16,733 bases of DNA from Byssothecium circinans (GCA_010015675.1 ML977009.1:102497-119229); one strand, 5' to 3'; counted from the stretch's first letter, positions 7,830-16,552 are shown. The notes: generated from the sequence alone by a model not told the origin. Translations and numbers: made by a program.

Positions 7830-8998
7830 AATGCAGCACAGCACACGGCCATATCGACATCGCAAGCAGATGTAGCGCAGCACCAGCGCGCCACGCCGCC
7901 CCCAAGTTTAACTGACCAGCCTTTAACGCCTCCGCTGGCCGACAAGAAGTCATTTGCCGGAGCGCTTCGCGTTATTGCACTTTGTAGAGAAATCCAAGAA
8001 TGAAGAAATATCACGAGGGACACGCAGATAGAGTTCGAGCTTGCAGAAGGAGAGTACAGCCACATAGAGAGGACGCTCCAGCAAGACGATGTGCTTTCAG
8101 GATACGTGCAAGACAAGATACGGTTCGTGGACCTTAGACACCACGAAGACCACAGCTGACGGTAGTCATTGGCAGGTATGACTACGACGAAGATCGGTGC
8201 GGACTAGCCGTTCGCATGCCTACCGAGACACACGAACGCTCCATCGACGCACTAGAGGATGACATTCGGAGCCAGCTGAAAAAGATACGGAACGGATCAG
8301 GGAAGAAGGCTGAATTCGCGCAGAACGTGCATCCAGCCCGACGCCAGCGCTTTGTCTAGCAAATCGAAGTACGAGCCTGACGTGTCATTCAGGCAGGAGG
8401 ATGCACAATATCCGGGCGTCATTATCGAAGTCGCATACTCGCAGAAGAAGACGCGCTTCGGTCGGTTGGCCGAGAGCTATCTTTTAGATTCGGATGCCAA
8501 CGTACGGGTGGTCGTCGGTCTAGACATTGCGTACAGCAAGGAGTCGCGCAAAGCAACGTTGTCGTCATGGCGGCCCCAATTATTCGATGCTCCTGACGGG
8601 CCTGAATTACGAGCTGTGGATGTGGTCATGGATGAGGTAGATTCAATTCTTATAACCCTGACTCGTTCTCAATGTTCTGACGTTCCTCCCAGGCTTTCCG
8701 CGACGATGAAGGAAACCCCGTCCATCATCCTGGCATACAGCTCCGCCTCAGCGACTCACCTCTGGAATACAGCTCTGCCGATATGTTGATGCTGCGGAGA
8801 GCAAAGTACGGCGAGCACTGCGCACGGAATCTTTGGGTAATAATGTCAAGAAGCGGAAACGGTCGGAAATACCTCCTGAGGAGATCCAGTCAAGCGATGA
8901 AGCTAAGTACGCTAAGCAAGAGGAGAGAGCAGCGAAGCGCGCAGATCATGACCATTGATTACGAGGAAAAATCGTTAACCAAGAGCCTCTCAGGCTAG
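7830..8998 (+). pseudogene. Decayed conserved fungal gene of unknown function, two introns, several frameshifts
   Basis: Recognisable pieces in order are LTPPLADKKSFAGALRVIAL (then an in-frame TGA), FELAEGEYSHIERTLQQDDV, an intron at 8123-8175 (53 nt, GTTCGT…GCTGAC…GGCAG), YDYDEDRCGLAVRMPTETHE, SKYEPDVSFRQEDAQYPGVI, EVAYSQKKTRF, VVVGLDIAYSK, an intron at 8637-8692 (56 nt, GTAGAT…CTGAC…TCCCAG), AFRDDEGNPVHHPGIQLRLS, then in another frame VDAAESKVRRALRTES and KKRKRSE. I recognise the middle as a family of uncharacterised fungal proteins with this exact segment order. Small deletions with frame changes lie near 8345 and 8750, and another near 8955. Both introns still look spliceable. The N-terminus and start codon were not found. 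Confidence 0.65.
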
Positions 8999-9051
8999 AA
9001 TAACTACTAGATTTTCCGTCAAACAAACGCCTTCGCGATTCTCTTGTCGTG

Positions 9052-9371
9052 TTATAACGCGCCATTCTGCTGCACAAACCGAAGGCTTATCCCAACCGTA
9101 TCAGCAAGACCGCGGCTATGCTCCCACACGTGCTCGTCTGGATCATCTCGGGGACGGAAATCTGGGGCCGTCCGAGGCGGTAGATGAGGATCGGTCGTAT
9201 ACCGCCACTCTTGCTCGATTGTACGGCGCGCGGCTGGTGTCGTTGCTGTCCTGTGTGAATCTTCCTCCTGCAGATGGAGGAGAAAGCTGCTTCGAAGGAG
9301 CCAGGATAAGCCCATACGTGTCCGGGAAGGAGGTCGGCATGGGCATTGTCTATTTTAAGATGGCTTCTAGC
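9052..9371 (-). CDS. Unidentified gene fragment, two exons
   Basis: Exon A (9371 to 9318) encodes ARSHLKIDNAHADLLPGH. An intron of 50 nt (9268-9317, GTATGG…TTTCTCCTCCATCTGCAG) joins it in frame to exon B (9267-9052), EEDSHRTATTPAARRTIEQE, WRYTTDPHLPPRTAPDF, WEHSRGLADTVGISLRFVQQ, ending NGAL-stop. The pyrimidine-rich acceptor and the frame-preserving junction support it. All three minus frames are fairly open here, so composition alone is weak evidence. No start codon is seen upstream (a TAG lies just before exon A), so this is a 3' remnant or lacks an upstream exon. The family is not recognised. Confidence 0.4.
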
Positions 9372-10135
9372 CACAGGCTAGGCTTGAGTGGTGTGGCTTA
9401 GATTACAAGTAAAGTATTACGTGAGACGTGCTAATGGTGTTTTGGTACGGCAAGACTCGCTCGCTTAACGAGAAGGTACCGACAGGGGTAGCGACGTTGC
9501 ATGAATCATCCTCGTATCGCCGCCACAGGGCTGAGGTTGGCTTACGAGCGTGGCAGTAAGGCTGAAGAGGTTGATATTACAAATACTATAACTGCTAGAA
9601 GTAATGCAAGCTGAGTAGTAGAGCTGGAGGAGAGGTGTTCTGCCGTGCTATGGGACAAGGCCCTCCTCAAATCAGGCGCGGAGGCGACAACATCGGTAAT
9701 TTTCCAGTAGCGACCGTTAAGAGGCTAAGGAAGACCCCTCGCATTTCACTCACGTACTGTCATACAGGTACAGAGACGTAGAAAGGGTTTCTCCTGCTTA
9801 CTAGTCTAAGTACCTATGATTTTTCTCGTAACGGAGTGGTTCTCGCTACGTAGTGGGGGATATTAGGTACCTCTCGACTTTAAAGACGAGAAAAATTCCG
9901 AATCTTTCCTGAAATCTCTTCCGGTCCTAGTAAGCCTTAAAATATACCTATTTGTAAAGACCTTGAGCCTTGCGGCGCTGAAAATTACGTTCGCATCGTC
10001 GCTACCGGCTTCATTTGCTCACGGCCTGTTTTCTATGCTATGCTCTAATAGCACGGAATCACTACACTGCTGCTGGTAGCTGCTTTTTGCTATTTAAATT
10101 TACATAACCTTTTGGAATGAGCGCCTAGGTCTATA
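9372..10135. other. No supported gene
   Basis: I see no coding region with convincing composition or splice sites. A short plus-strand stretch near 9535-9700 reads like old coding sequence (LAYERGSKAEEVDIT, VLWDKALLKSGAE) with stops, but I cannot place it. An 11-bp inverted repeat, ATTTTTCTCGT (9819-9829) with ACGAGAAAAAT (9886-9896), could form a hairpin. The sequence becomes AT-richer towards 10100. Confidence 0.5.
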
Positions 10136-10602
10136 TTGATATCTAGAAGTTTTGATGAGCTTTATCGCGGCTATTCTACGCGATGTTATGCGCTGTCGCT
10201 ACCCATATCGGTACTTCCGGACAAAGCGAACAAGGATATGATAGCCGAAATATCGTTTTGTTTCTTACCTAATAAAGCGCCAAGGAGAGTGTGGCTGCAG
10301 ACATGTGGCTTGGGTGCTGCCGACACGTTGTGTCAAACCGAGGACACCGTGTAGTAGCGTATGACACTTGATTCTATCCCAAGAGCCGGCTTGAAGGTCT
10401 CCGAATCATGTTTATATTGCATCCAAAAATTAAGGACTATTATGGCACGGATTTAACTTCGGTATTTTTGAAGATTTTATCTGCGTTGGCATGTTTGTGG
10501 ACGTGTCAAACCAGTCATTCGGTTGCCTTAGTTATCAGTACCTCTCTCTACCCCTTAAAAATAAAAAAGGACGCATTTATGAGATTAGCTGTATTCGTCC
10601 GC
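10136..10602. other. No supported gene
   Basis: Two short plus-strand open frames occur (10136-10354 and 10408-10662). The second runs into the tRNA gene and ends in the FEPWLP peptide that any antisense T-arm encodes, so it is not a gene. The first has no neighbours, splice sites or recognisable motif. Confidence 0.5.
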
Positions 10603-10608
10603 AAAAAA
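10603..10608 (-). terminator. RNA polymerase III terminator of tRNA-Ser
   Basis: Six A on the plus strand are six T on the tRNA strand, beginning ten nucleotides after the discriminator base. No run of four T occurs inside the tRNA gene or its insert on the transcribed strand. Confidence 0.8.
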
Positions 10609-10618
10609 GACATTGATG

Positions 10619-10747
10619 CGACACCTCAGGGATTCGAACCCTGGCTCCCCTGTGTTTGTTAGTTGTACATCTTCGATTTTTATTTTGGGTAACCTACGAA
10701 GGAACAGGCTTAGCAGGCCTGCGCGATAACCACTCCGCCAAAGTGTC
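10619..10747 (-). tRNA. tRNA-Ser(GCU) with a 48-nt intron-like insert in the variable arm
   Basis: On the minus strand the acceptor GACACTT (10747-10741) pairs with AGGTGTC (10626-10620, one G-T), and the discriminator is G. The D-arm has a 3-bp stem GCG/CGC, as in tRNA-Ser. The anticodon arm is CAGGC-CTGCTAA-GCCTG with anticodon GCU. The T-arm is CAGGG-TTCGAAT-CCCTG. The A box (TGGCGGAGTGG) and B box (GGTTCGAATCC) are intact. The anticodon loop is not interrupted, so there is no canonical 37/38 intron. Between the anticodon and T stems are 61 nt instead of 13. Removing 48 nt (GTAGGT…ACTAAC…ACAG) leaves TTCCTTCGGGAGC, a TCC/GGA stem with a TTCG loop, giving an 81-nt canonical tRNA-Ser. TATA-like sequence lies upstream (about 10755-10790). 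Confidence 0.93.
10639..10686 (-). other. Spliceosomal-intron-like insert (48 nt) inside tRNA-Ser variable arm
   Basis: The insert starts GTAGGT (donor consensus GTANGT), carries ACTAAC (fungal branch consensus CTRAC) with its A about ten nucleotides before the end, and ends CACAG. The boundaries could slide by one G, but GT…AG is one of the two placements. It splits the UUCG tetraloop of the variable arm between C and G. It is A-rich on the transcribed strand, with no T-run that would stop RNA polymerase III. Two inferred introns of the nearby BTB gene are also 48 nt. Confidence 0.7.
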
Positions 10748-11069
10748 TTGATTTGATATATATGTTGAAAATTTTATAATATATATACTAATGCAAAAAT
10801 GCAGTCATGGAATGATGACCAAATCGTTTGAGGTGGAGCAGCGATGATGTCAACGAGGCTTGGCGCTCGCCTACCGCACTAGGCAGTCCCGCACCCGATC
10901 CTCTTAGCGACGCACGCCACGGATCGTATTCGTCGGTCAATGAAGGCATCAAGACATTAAACTAACGCTAACAAGCAGCGATAGCTCAGTGTCTGGTGTT
11001 ACCTACGCCTACGATAGGCTTTTCCACTATACTTATCCACGGAACCACATACCATTATTGGCGACAAAA
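10748..11069. other. No gene; AT-rich tRNA upstream flank, then nothing recognised
   Basis: Positions 10753-10795 are AT-rich with several TATATA motifs, consistent with TFIIIB positioning for the minus-strand tRNA. From 10800 to 11069 I see no coding or repeat signal. It probably includes the 5' region of the plus-strand pseudogene that follows. Confidence 0.5.
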
Positions 11070-12405
11070 ATGAGTTCTCTTGGTTCTCCGATGGCTCAGT
11101 GCCTACCAGACCCTTCGGAATCGCTCGAAACGGTGTCGACCTCAGGGAATTTAATCCTCCCACATCCCCGCGACCACTTCCCACAAGAGCAGGGATGGGT
11201 TCAGCGGATATGCGAGCTGCTTCCTCACATCCACCAGCTCCACGCCCGGGATTTACGCAGTGAGTCTACCGCAACAGATCGTCGAGGTCACGACGATACT
11301 GACTTCTTTATATCAGGTCTACATCCCCGCTTGACCGACCTATCTGAGGCTTTTAAGAGCTTTAAGAGAGAGTAGACACACGCTTGGACAACTTCCGGAA
11401 CCACACCCGAGTTTGGAAGCTGCCTGACTTCTCTGTCAGGATCTCTGGACGCTCCTTTAGCTCACCACCTCCATCAACCTTCATTTGCAACCTCCACGCC
11501 CGGCAAGTACGGATGTGGCAGACAGAGCCAATCCTTGCATAGCGATGGTCATGGCCAATGCTTTTCGAGAGGGTGAAACGCTAATATACGATCATCTACA
11601 TCGGCGGTCGAAGCGATCGAAAGGTCTGAGGACTTATCTAGAGAACGTACTCCTTGTTCACGAACAATTTACTCGTCGTATCATGGAGTCATCTGCGGCG
11701 AAGGTCAAGGTCATTTATGGGAAACCAGTGCAAAAGCGTTTACTCCGAATGATGAAAACGACTACCATCTCTCTTTGGGACCGATTCAAGAGTGTCTTTC
11801 TAGTTCTACTCCACGAAGATAATTTTGAGAACCAAGACTCACGATTCATGTTTCGAAAGATCTTACTCTTTGCCGCGCGTCCGCAATGGATGTTGTACCA
11901 ACGGTCCGGCTCCGCTCTTAACTAGGACCGTACCTTGGAAGCTGCTATTCTTATGACGGACCCGTCTATCAAGTTCAGCCCAATCTACTTCCAAAGTAGA
12001 GCCTGGGAGCCTGTGGTATCGGCATCTTACAGAGCAAGACACTTGGGCGACCCCGCACTGAGGGAGATACTATGTTCTTTACAGGAGCCTACGTATGGTC
12101 ACTTGCAGTCGAAGAATACCCAGGGAAGCTCGAAACTCAACGCGAAACCGAATTCTTGGAGTACATTTTTTGACTGCAAACCAAGTAGCAACGAATCGAC
12201 CCGCACGCTTCTTCCTGCCGCAATCGATACCATCCAGGCTGAGACAAATGAAGAATGGAGGTATCCATCTGAATTACCTCACTTGAGACCCTTGTCGCGT
12301 CCATCCGGGAAAGTCCGAAAATGCTATCACGTGATGTCTCTCTCTGAGTTTTTATGCGCTGTCCGCCTCTCTCCCCTTCGTCATCACCATCTTCAATTTT
12401 CTTGA
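11070..12405 (+). pseudogene. Decayed gene of unknown function (two frameshifts, one in-frame stop)
   Basis: ATG at 11070 (context CAAAAATGA) opens MSSLGSPMAQCLPDPSE, then WVQRICELLPHIHQLHARD and LTDLSEAFKSF. At the AG repeat near 11360 the frame shifts and continues ERVDTRLDNFRNHTRVWKLP, DFSVRISGRSFS. It shifts again near 11460 into SINLHLQPPRPASTDVADRA, MVMANAFREGETLIYDHL, KGLRTYLENVLLVHEQF, KVKVIYGKPVQKRL, FRKILLFAARPQWMLYQRSG. A TAG at 11923-11925 then interrupts, and the same frame resumes with DRTLEAAILMTDPSIKFSPI to TGA at 12403. The flow of sense across the breaks shows one ancestral gene. The TAG fits a CAG-to-TAG change. I do not know its function. Nothing suggests a signal peptide or membrane segments. 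Confidence 0.55.
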
Positions 12406-13158
12406 CGACATGCTACGTATGAGTCATTCTTTACCTCGCGCCTGCTCCCGTTTTCTCAGGACCATGGCTTCTTCAGCCGCACCCCCACTTCGCGATGACC
12501 TCGTTCTTATAGCTTTTCTTAGCATTGGTAGAGAAAACGGGAAGGTTAGTTGTGTTTATTGTTGTCATTTGCATAGGACCAACTTTTAGCACAAGTGTGT
12601 GTAGTTCTTCCCCTTGTAGCTTCTAGCTATCACTTCTACAATACACACTCTTTACTTTACTAGTTGTATTGCAATGTCTAACTTAACGCAATCATCATCT
12701 ATTAATCTAACATACAATAAACCATCACTCTCGCTTGTTCCAAACGGGCCTCGCTAGTACATATGAAACCTATCAAAGAAGGTATTAGAAGAGGAGATGA
12801 AGCCGTTAAATCCGCTATTTCATTCGGCAGAGTAAGCAATCAGAAAATACATGAGATGAAAAGCATTGAAGAACGTATTAAACTGTGACAGAACTTAGCT
12901 TCCAAAGTAACCGTCGGCGTTGCCCGAAGGTTTCCTGCGTACTGGTCCCTCGCGCCACGAAGAGGCGTCTGTCGTGCTGGGGGTTTTTTTTTTTTTTTTT
13001 TACCATTCTCTTATAGTTTGGCACCGCCAAAAGAGAAGCACAGTGTTCGTTCCTCGGTGTACAGTATCCGCGAAAGGCCATGGAGAAGAGTGCAGTCGCC
13101 GTAGGAAGAAAGGATCAATCATGGTTCCATTCGGTGGGTCCCCCAAGAGTGCGCCCGG
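12406..13158. other. No confident gene; pyrimidine-rich promoter-like stretch, two tiny frames, poly(T)
   Basis: A CT-rich stretch (12340-12460) precedes ATG at 12464 in good context (GGACCATGGC), opening a 41-residue frame (MASSAAPPLRDDLVLIAFLS) that ends at a TAG without a clear intron. A second tiny frame, ATG 12763 to TGA 12888, gives a charged 41-residue peptide (MKPIKEGIRRGDEAVKSAIS). Neither is supported beyond being open. The rest holds no recognised feature except the homopolymer at 12984. Confidence 0.4.
12984..13001. repeat. Poly(T) tract, 18 nt, preceded by five G
   Basis: A homopolymer run of 18 T follows GGGGG. It could be a simple microsatellite or the poly(A) tail of an inserted retrosequence on the minus strand. 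No target duplication or source sequence was recognised. Confidence 0.9.
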
Positions 13159-13160
13159 TA

Positions 13161-13201
13161 CCGTGATTTGTCATCTGGCGATCGCCCTCGGCTAACGATC
13201 G
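13161..13201 (+). repeat. Left terminal inverted repeat of element 3
   Basis: 41 bp, beginning CCGTGATTTGTC, with 39 of 41 positions matching the reverse complement of 15234-15274. TA precedes it. Confidence 0.9.
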
Positions 13202-13249
13202 GTTCCAGCACTTATCACTAAAAGTTCAACTCAACACCAAACCATCAAT

Positions 13250-15115
13250 ATGAGCCCAATTGACGACGCACTGGCCTCATTAGAATCGCTAAAACCAGGA
13301 GAATCAATTAATTACGCTCAGGTAGCTAAAAAGTATGGCTGTGATCGCAACACGTTGTCGCGGAGGCATCGCGGGGTACAAGGTACGATGGCTAAGAAGA
13401 TTAAAAACTTACAACTTCTAAACAAAACCTAAGAGAAGGAGCTTCTAAAATACATTAACGGGCTTTATACGCAAGGGCTACCACCTTCAAGACAGATGAT
13501 ACGCAATTTTGCCTCTGAAATAGGTGGTAGGTAGGTAGGCAGGTTGTGGGTTAATCAGTTTATTAAGCGCTTTAACGTTAATCTTATATCTTGATAGACC
13601 TCTAGTATAGATACTAATAAGAAAAGAGCTAATTCAGCCTTTAAATACTCTCTCTATTTTAAGCTTTTGCGACGCAAAATTAAGCAATATAACGTTAATC
13701 CACGGCATACGTATAATATAGATAAGAAGGGCTTTTTAATTAGTATACTATTAAGAATAAAGCGGATCTTTACTAAATAATAATATAAAGAGGGGGGCAT
13801 TAAGTAGATTATATAGGATAGTAATCGCGAGTAGATTACTATAATTACCTATATCTGCGCTAATAGATTGTCTCTTACGCCTGCACTAATTTATTAGGCT
13901 CTTACTAGCAACATACAAGACACCTAGCTATAGGACTTTAATCTTACTGTATATAAGGCCTTTTTTACCTCATCTCCTAGTAGGTAGACTAATAATAGCT
14001 TAGGCCTAAGATAGCTCAAGCAGGTGTTTAATTATAAGATAAGAGCAAAGGCCTATTAATCCTATTAACTATTACTCCTTAATGGCCATAGATTGCATGT
14101 AACTATAGAGTTTATTAACTACTATAATAAGAATAAGATCCTCTTAGCTCTATACCTGCCTTACTTAACCCATACGCTTTAGCCTCTAGATGTATGCCTG
14201 TTTAAACCGCTTTTAACAGCTTACTTAGCTGCCCTAGCTAATCATATAGATAAATGCTAGGGCCTCTTAGGGATTATAAAAAGAGACTTCTTCCGCCTGT
14301 TCAACTAAGCCTAGGGGGCCTCTTTTAAGTAGGAAACTATACTCTCTACCTTTAAAAAGTGTAGGCTTCATCTATTTAATTTATAGAGAGTATTAGCTTA
14401 ATTTAGCTATAAAGAGGAGGACTACCAATCCTCTAGTAACTTATTAGGCTTAGTACTTAGCGCAAGTAATTAGAGGAAGATTAAGAGGCTCTTACGTAAG
14501 GTTATTACTAATATCTATAATAAAGGCTCTTAGTAACTTAGCTAGACTATCTACTCTATCTCTATACGCAATGTGCTCCTAGAGGATAAGAACAACTAGC
14601 TTAAAGAGGCTCTAATTAATAAGAAGAGGAAGTAATAGCGTAGTAAGGCTCTCCTACTAGAACTAACACTAGAGTATAATAGAGGGGCCTAGTTCTAGTC
14701 ACTATAAAAGGTTTAAGAAGCCTAAGAGCGTTAAGCTTAAAAGGACGTTAAGGTAGAGGTACTATAACACTAAAAGATAGAGGACTAAGTACGTAGGATA
14801 AATAAGAAGGCTAAGAAGGCGCGTATGCTAGAGGAAAAGAAGCGTATTAGGGCTACTACAAAGGAGATTTGGCTTCAAGCACAGGCCCAAAAGGCTGCTA
14901 AACGAGAGGCTGCAAAAATACGTCAGCAATTAACTTAACACTAAGCAAAGGCTTTTAAAAAGGGTAAGGGTAAGTAGAAGATTGCTACACCAGTAAGCTC
15001 TAGTAATAGAGATGAGCCTGATGATAAGGAATTATATGTAGAAGTAGGAGCTCCTACCCCTATAAGGAGCCGTCGCATGAGGAAAATTAACCTCCCCACC
15101 AGATTTCGTACGTAG
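13250..15115 (+). pseudogene. Element 3 Fot1/pogo-type DDE transposase, full-length frame with RIP-type stops only
   Basis: From ATG 13250 (AATATGAGC) a single frame runs 621 codons to TAG 15113-15115 without an indel. Residues about 15-44 form a psq-like HTH (INYAQVAKKYGCDRNTLSRR). Residues about 60-130 are a CENP-B-type HTH (LLKYINGLYTQGLPPSRQMI, then WVNQFIKRF after stops). The DDE domain has YNIDKKGF (first Asp kept, codon 158), LLLNGHRLHV (second Asp now Asn, codon 278) and LDVCLFKPL (third Asp kept, codon 314), a DD35D spacing. The C-terminus is Lys/Glu-rich and helical (MLEEKKR, LQAQAQKAAKREAAK). Stops are TAA/TAG at Gln or Trp positions, the first at 13430-13432. It would have cut and pasted the element at TA sites; this copy is inactive. 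Confidence 0.88.
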
Positions 15116-15233
15116 TAAATAGTACTAGGAGACTCTCCAAACTGTATAGACTGTAACACTAAAAAATGGCTTCAATTTACCATTTGTATAGAGCTCTAGA
15201 GCCTCAAAAGTTGTGTAGTAGTACGCCCAAAAT

Positions 15234-15274
15234 CGATCGTTAGCCGAGGGCGATCGTCAGCTGACAAATCACGG
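15234..15274 (-). repeat. Right terminal inverted repeat of element 3
   Basis: Partner of the left repeat. One of the two differences is a C-to-T change (GATCGTC against GATCGCC), compatible with RIP. TA follows at 15275-15276. Confidence 0.9.
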
Positions 15275-15276
15275 TA

Positions 15277-15673
15277 ACTTACTAGATCCGTTGACGGCAA
15301 GTCCCAAGTGAGTCCACGCAACTTCAGCTGCAAAGCGGAATGACGAACACAACATGCGCTGATGGGAACGCAACCGGCGTCGCCAGGGTCTCTCAGCAGC
15401 GGTCAGCCTATGCACGTGAAAGCGCATCCGTGACACATCTGCTTGCGATGCCCATGGCTAATCGTTATGCGTGGTCCACATCAACTGCACTGTTGTATTC
15501 ATCAAGCCGCAGAGCCGCAACGCGCTAACCCCGCCGCCAAGCATTCTAGCGTTTGTGGTAAGCAAAGCAAGGTGGACGAACCATCGAATGAAACGGATTG
15601 ACACGGCCGTGGGGCCTTTCTGTACGGCCCATGGACCGCCTAGGCCAGATGTATTCGATTGTTGAAGAGATCT
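15277..15673. other. No supported gene between element 3 and the C2H2 gene
   Basis: GC-balanced sequence with only short, overlapping open frames on the plus strand (15340-15528, 15471-15665), no splice sites that join them and no recognisable motif. It probably contains the 3' untranslated region of the minus-strand C2H2 gene. Confidence 0.5.
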
Positions 15674-16346
15674 CTATTGTCGTCGTCGTTTGCCGTTGTC
15701 CGTTTGGTCAGGTGGGGGGTGACGGGTTCGCATGTGGCGCTCATAGTTGTCTTTACGTGGGAATACGAGCGTGCATGGCGGGATGTTGCAATACCATCGC
15801 AGATGCGGCTCGTCTGAATGAATAGACCTCCTGTGGCGTGCCAAGTCTTTGGGGTAGCCAAAGGCGGCGTTGGGGCAATCTGCACACCGATATGGCTTTT
15901 CATGGTGGATTCGGTGGTGCTTCCTGAGCAAGGTTGTTAGCGAGAATATGGGAGGGCTGATCTTGAACTCACCTGAGGTCGCCTTGAGAGGAGCAAGCAC
16001 GACGGCATTGAGAGCATTGCAAGGCATCATTCGAGACGCTTTCGTCGTCGGGTTCTTCCAGAGGCGGAAAATCCCACACAGTGGAGTTGATGCCGCCAGA
16101 TTGAGAGAGCATATCGTCAAAGCAGGATAGCCAAGGGGAGTTGCCATATGCTTCTGGCGCAACTGGATTGGACGGTTGAGAACATGAACTCGGCGTTGAG
16201 CCACCGGGAGCAGATTGTGGACTGGGCAAGGAACGAGTGGATCGCTCGCAGGAGCAAATGAGATCATCTTGATCGGGCGGTTCACCGAATACAAATGGAG
16301 GCGGTGTTTGCGGGCTGTTGAAGGATTGTCGATCACCAGAGCATCT
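15674..16346 (-). CDS. C2H2 zinc-finger protein, three fingers, one clear intron; 5' end unresolved
   Basis: Exon 1 (to 15973) is read in the frame CSGDRQSFNSPQTPPPFVFG, GGSTPSSCSQPSNPVAP, WDFPPLEEPDDESVSNDA, then CSQCRRACSSQGDLR. A 49-nt intron (15924-15972, GTGAGT…GCTAAC…GCTCAG) splits the first finger and joins in phase to KHHRIHHEKPYRC. Finger 1 is C-x2-C-x12-H-x3-H across the intron. Finger 2 is C-x2-C-x13-H-x4-H (CADCPNAAFGYPKDLARH). Finger 3 is C-x4-C-x12-H-x4-H (CNIPPCTLVFPRKDNYERH). A basic tail ends GKRRRQ at the stop. The Pro/Ser-rich acidic N-terminal region could be an activation region, so a nuclear DNA-binding role is likely, target unknown. The exon is open to 16358 and may begin after an acceptor at 16347 (CTTAAC…GTCAG); no start codon was settled. 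The unspliced 268-residue open frame is wrong upstream of the intron. Confidence 0.75.
15924..15972 (-). other. Intron of the C2H2 gene (49 nt)
   Basis: GTGAGT donor, GCTAAC branch site, TTGCTCAG acceptor. Splicing rebuilds a complete first zinc finger (CSQC…HHRIH), which neither unspliced frame contains. Confidence 0.85.
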
Positions 16347-16552
16347 CTGACAAATTGGTTAAGGAGGGACCGGTTAGAGTCCCCCTCATCCACTAACGCC
16401 TCTGTTAGTAGGTTGTAATCATGGGATCCGGGTGCTCCATACACTGAGGGAAGTGATGTATCGCGATTCTTATCTGTCAAATTCGTAAGCTATTTCTGGG
16501 GACTAAGGAGTCCGAAAGAGACCAGTGACCCGCAGGATCTTATAGACGTTGA

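Larger units (their letters stand above)
13161..15274 (+). mobile_element. Element 3: complete Fot1/pogo-type transposon (2114 bp), mildly RIP-mutated
   Basis: TIRs of 41 bp (13161-13201 and 15234-15274) differ at only two positions and are flanked by TA (13159-13160 and 15275-15276). The ends begin CCGTGATTTGTCA and contain GGCGATCGCCCTCGGCTAAC. The interior holds one plus-strand transposase frame spanning most of its length. GC content falls from the first 200 bp to the centre, as in RIP-affected copies. Confidence 0.9.

Noticed and set aside
7334..7915. Several plus-strand open frames opposite BTB exon 1
   Set aside because: They are mirrors of the arginine-rich minus-strand exon, with leucine/tryptophan-rich composition and no splice logic.
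10408..10662. Plus-strand open frame ending in a TPQGFEPWLP-like peptide
   Set aside because: The end is the antisense translation of the tRNA T-arm, a well-known false coding signature.
10639..10686. Reading the tRNA insert as a canonical 37/38 tRNA intron
   Set aside because: The anticodon stem and loop are continuous (CAGGC-CTGCTAA-GCCTG), so the insert cannot be at 37/38; it is in the variable arm.
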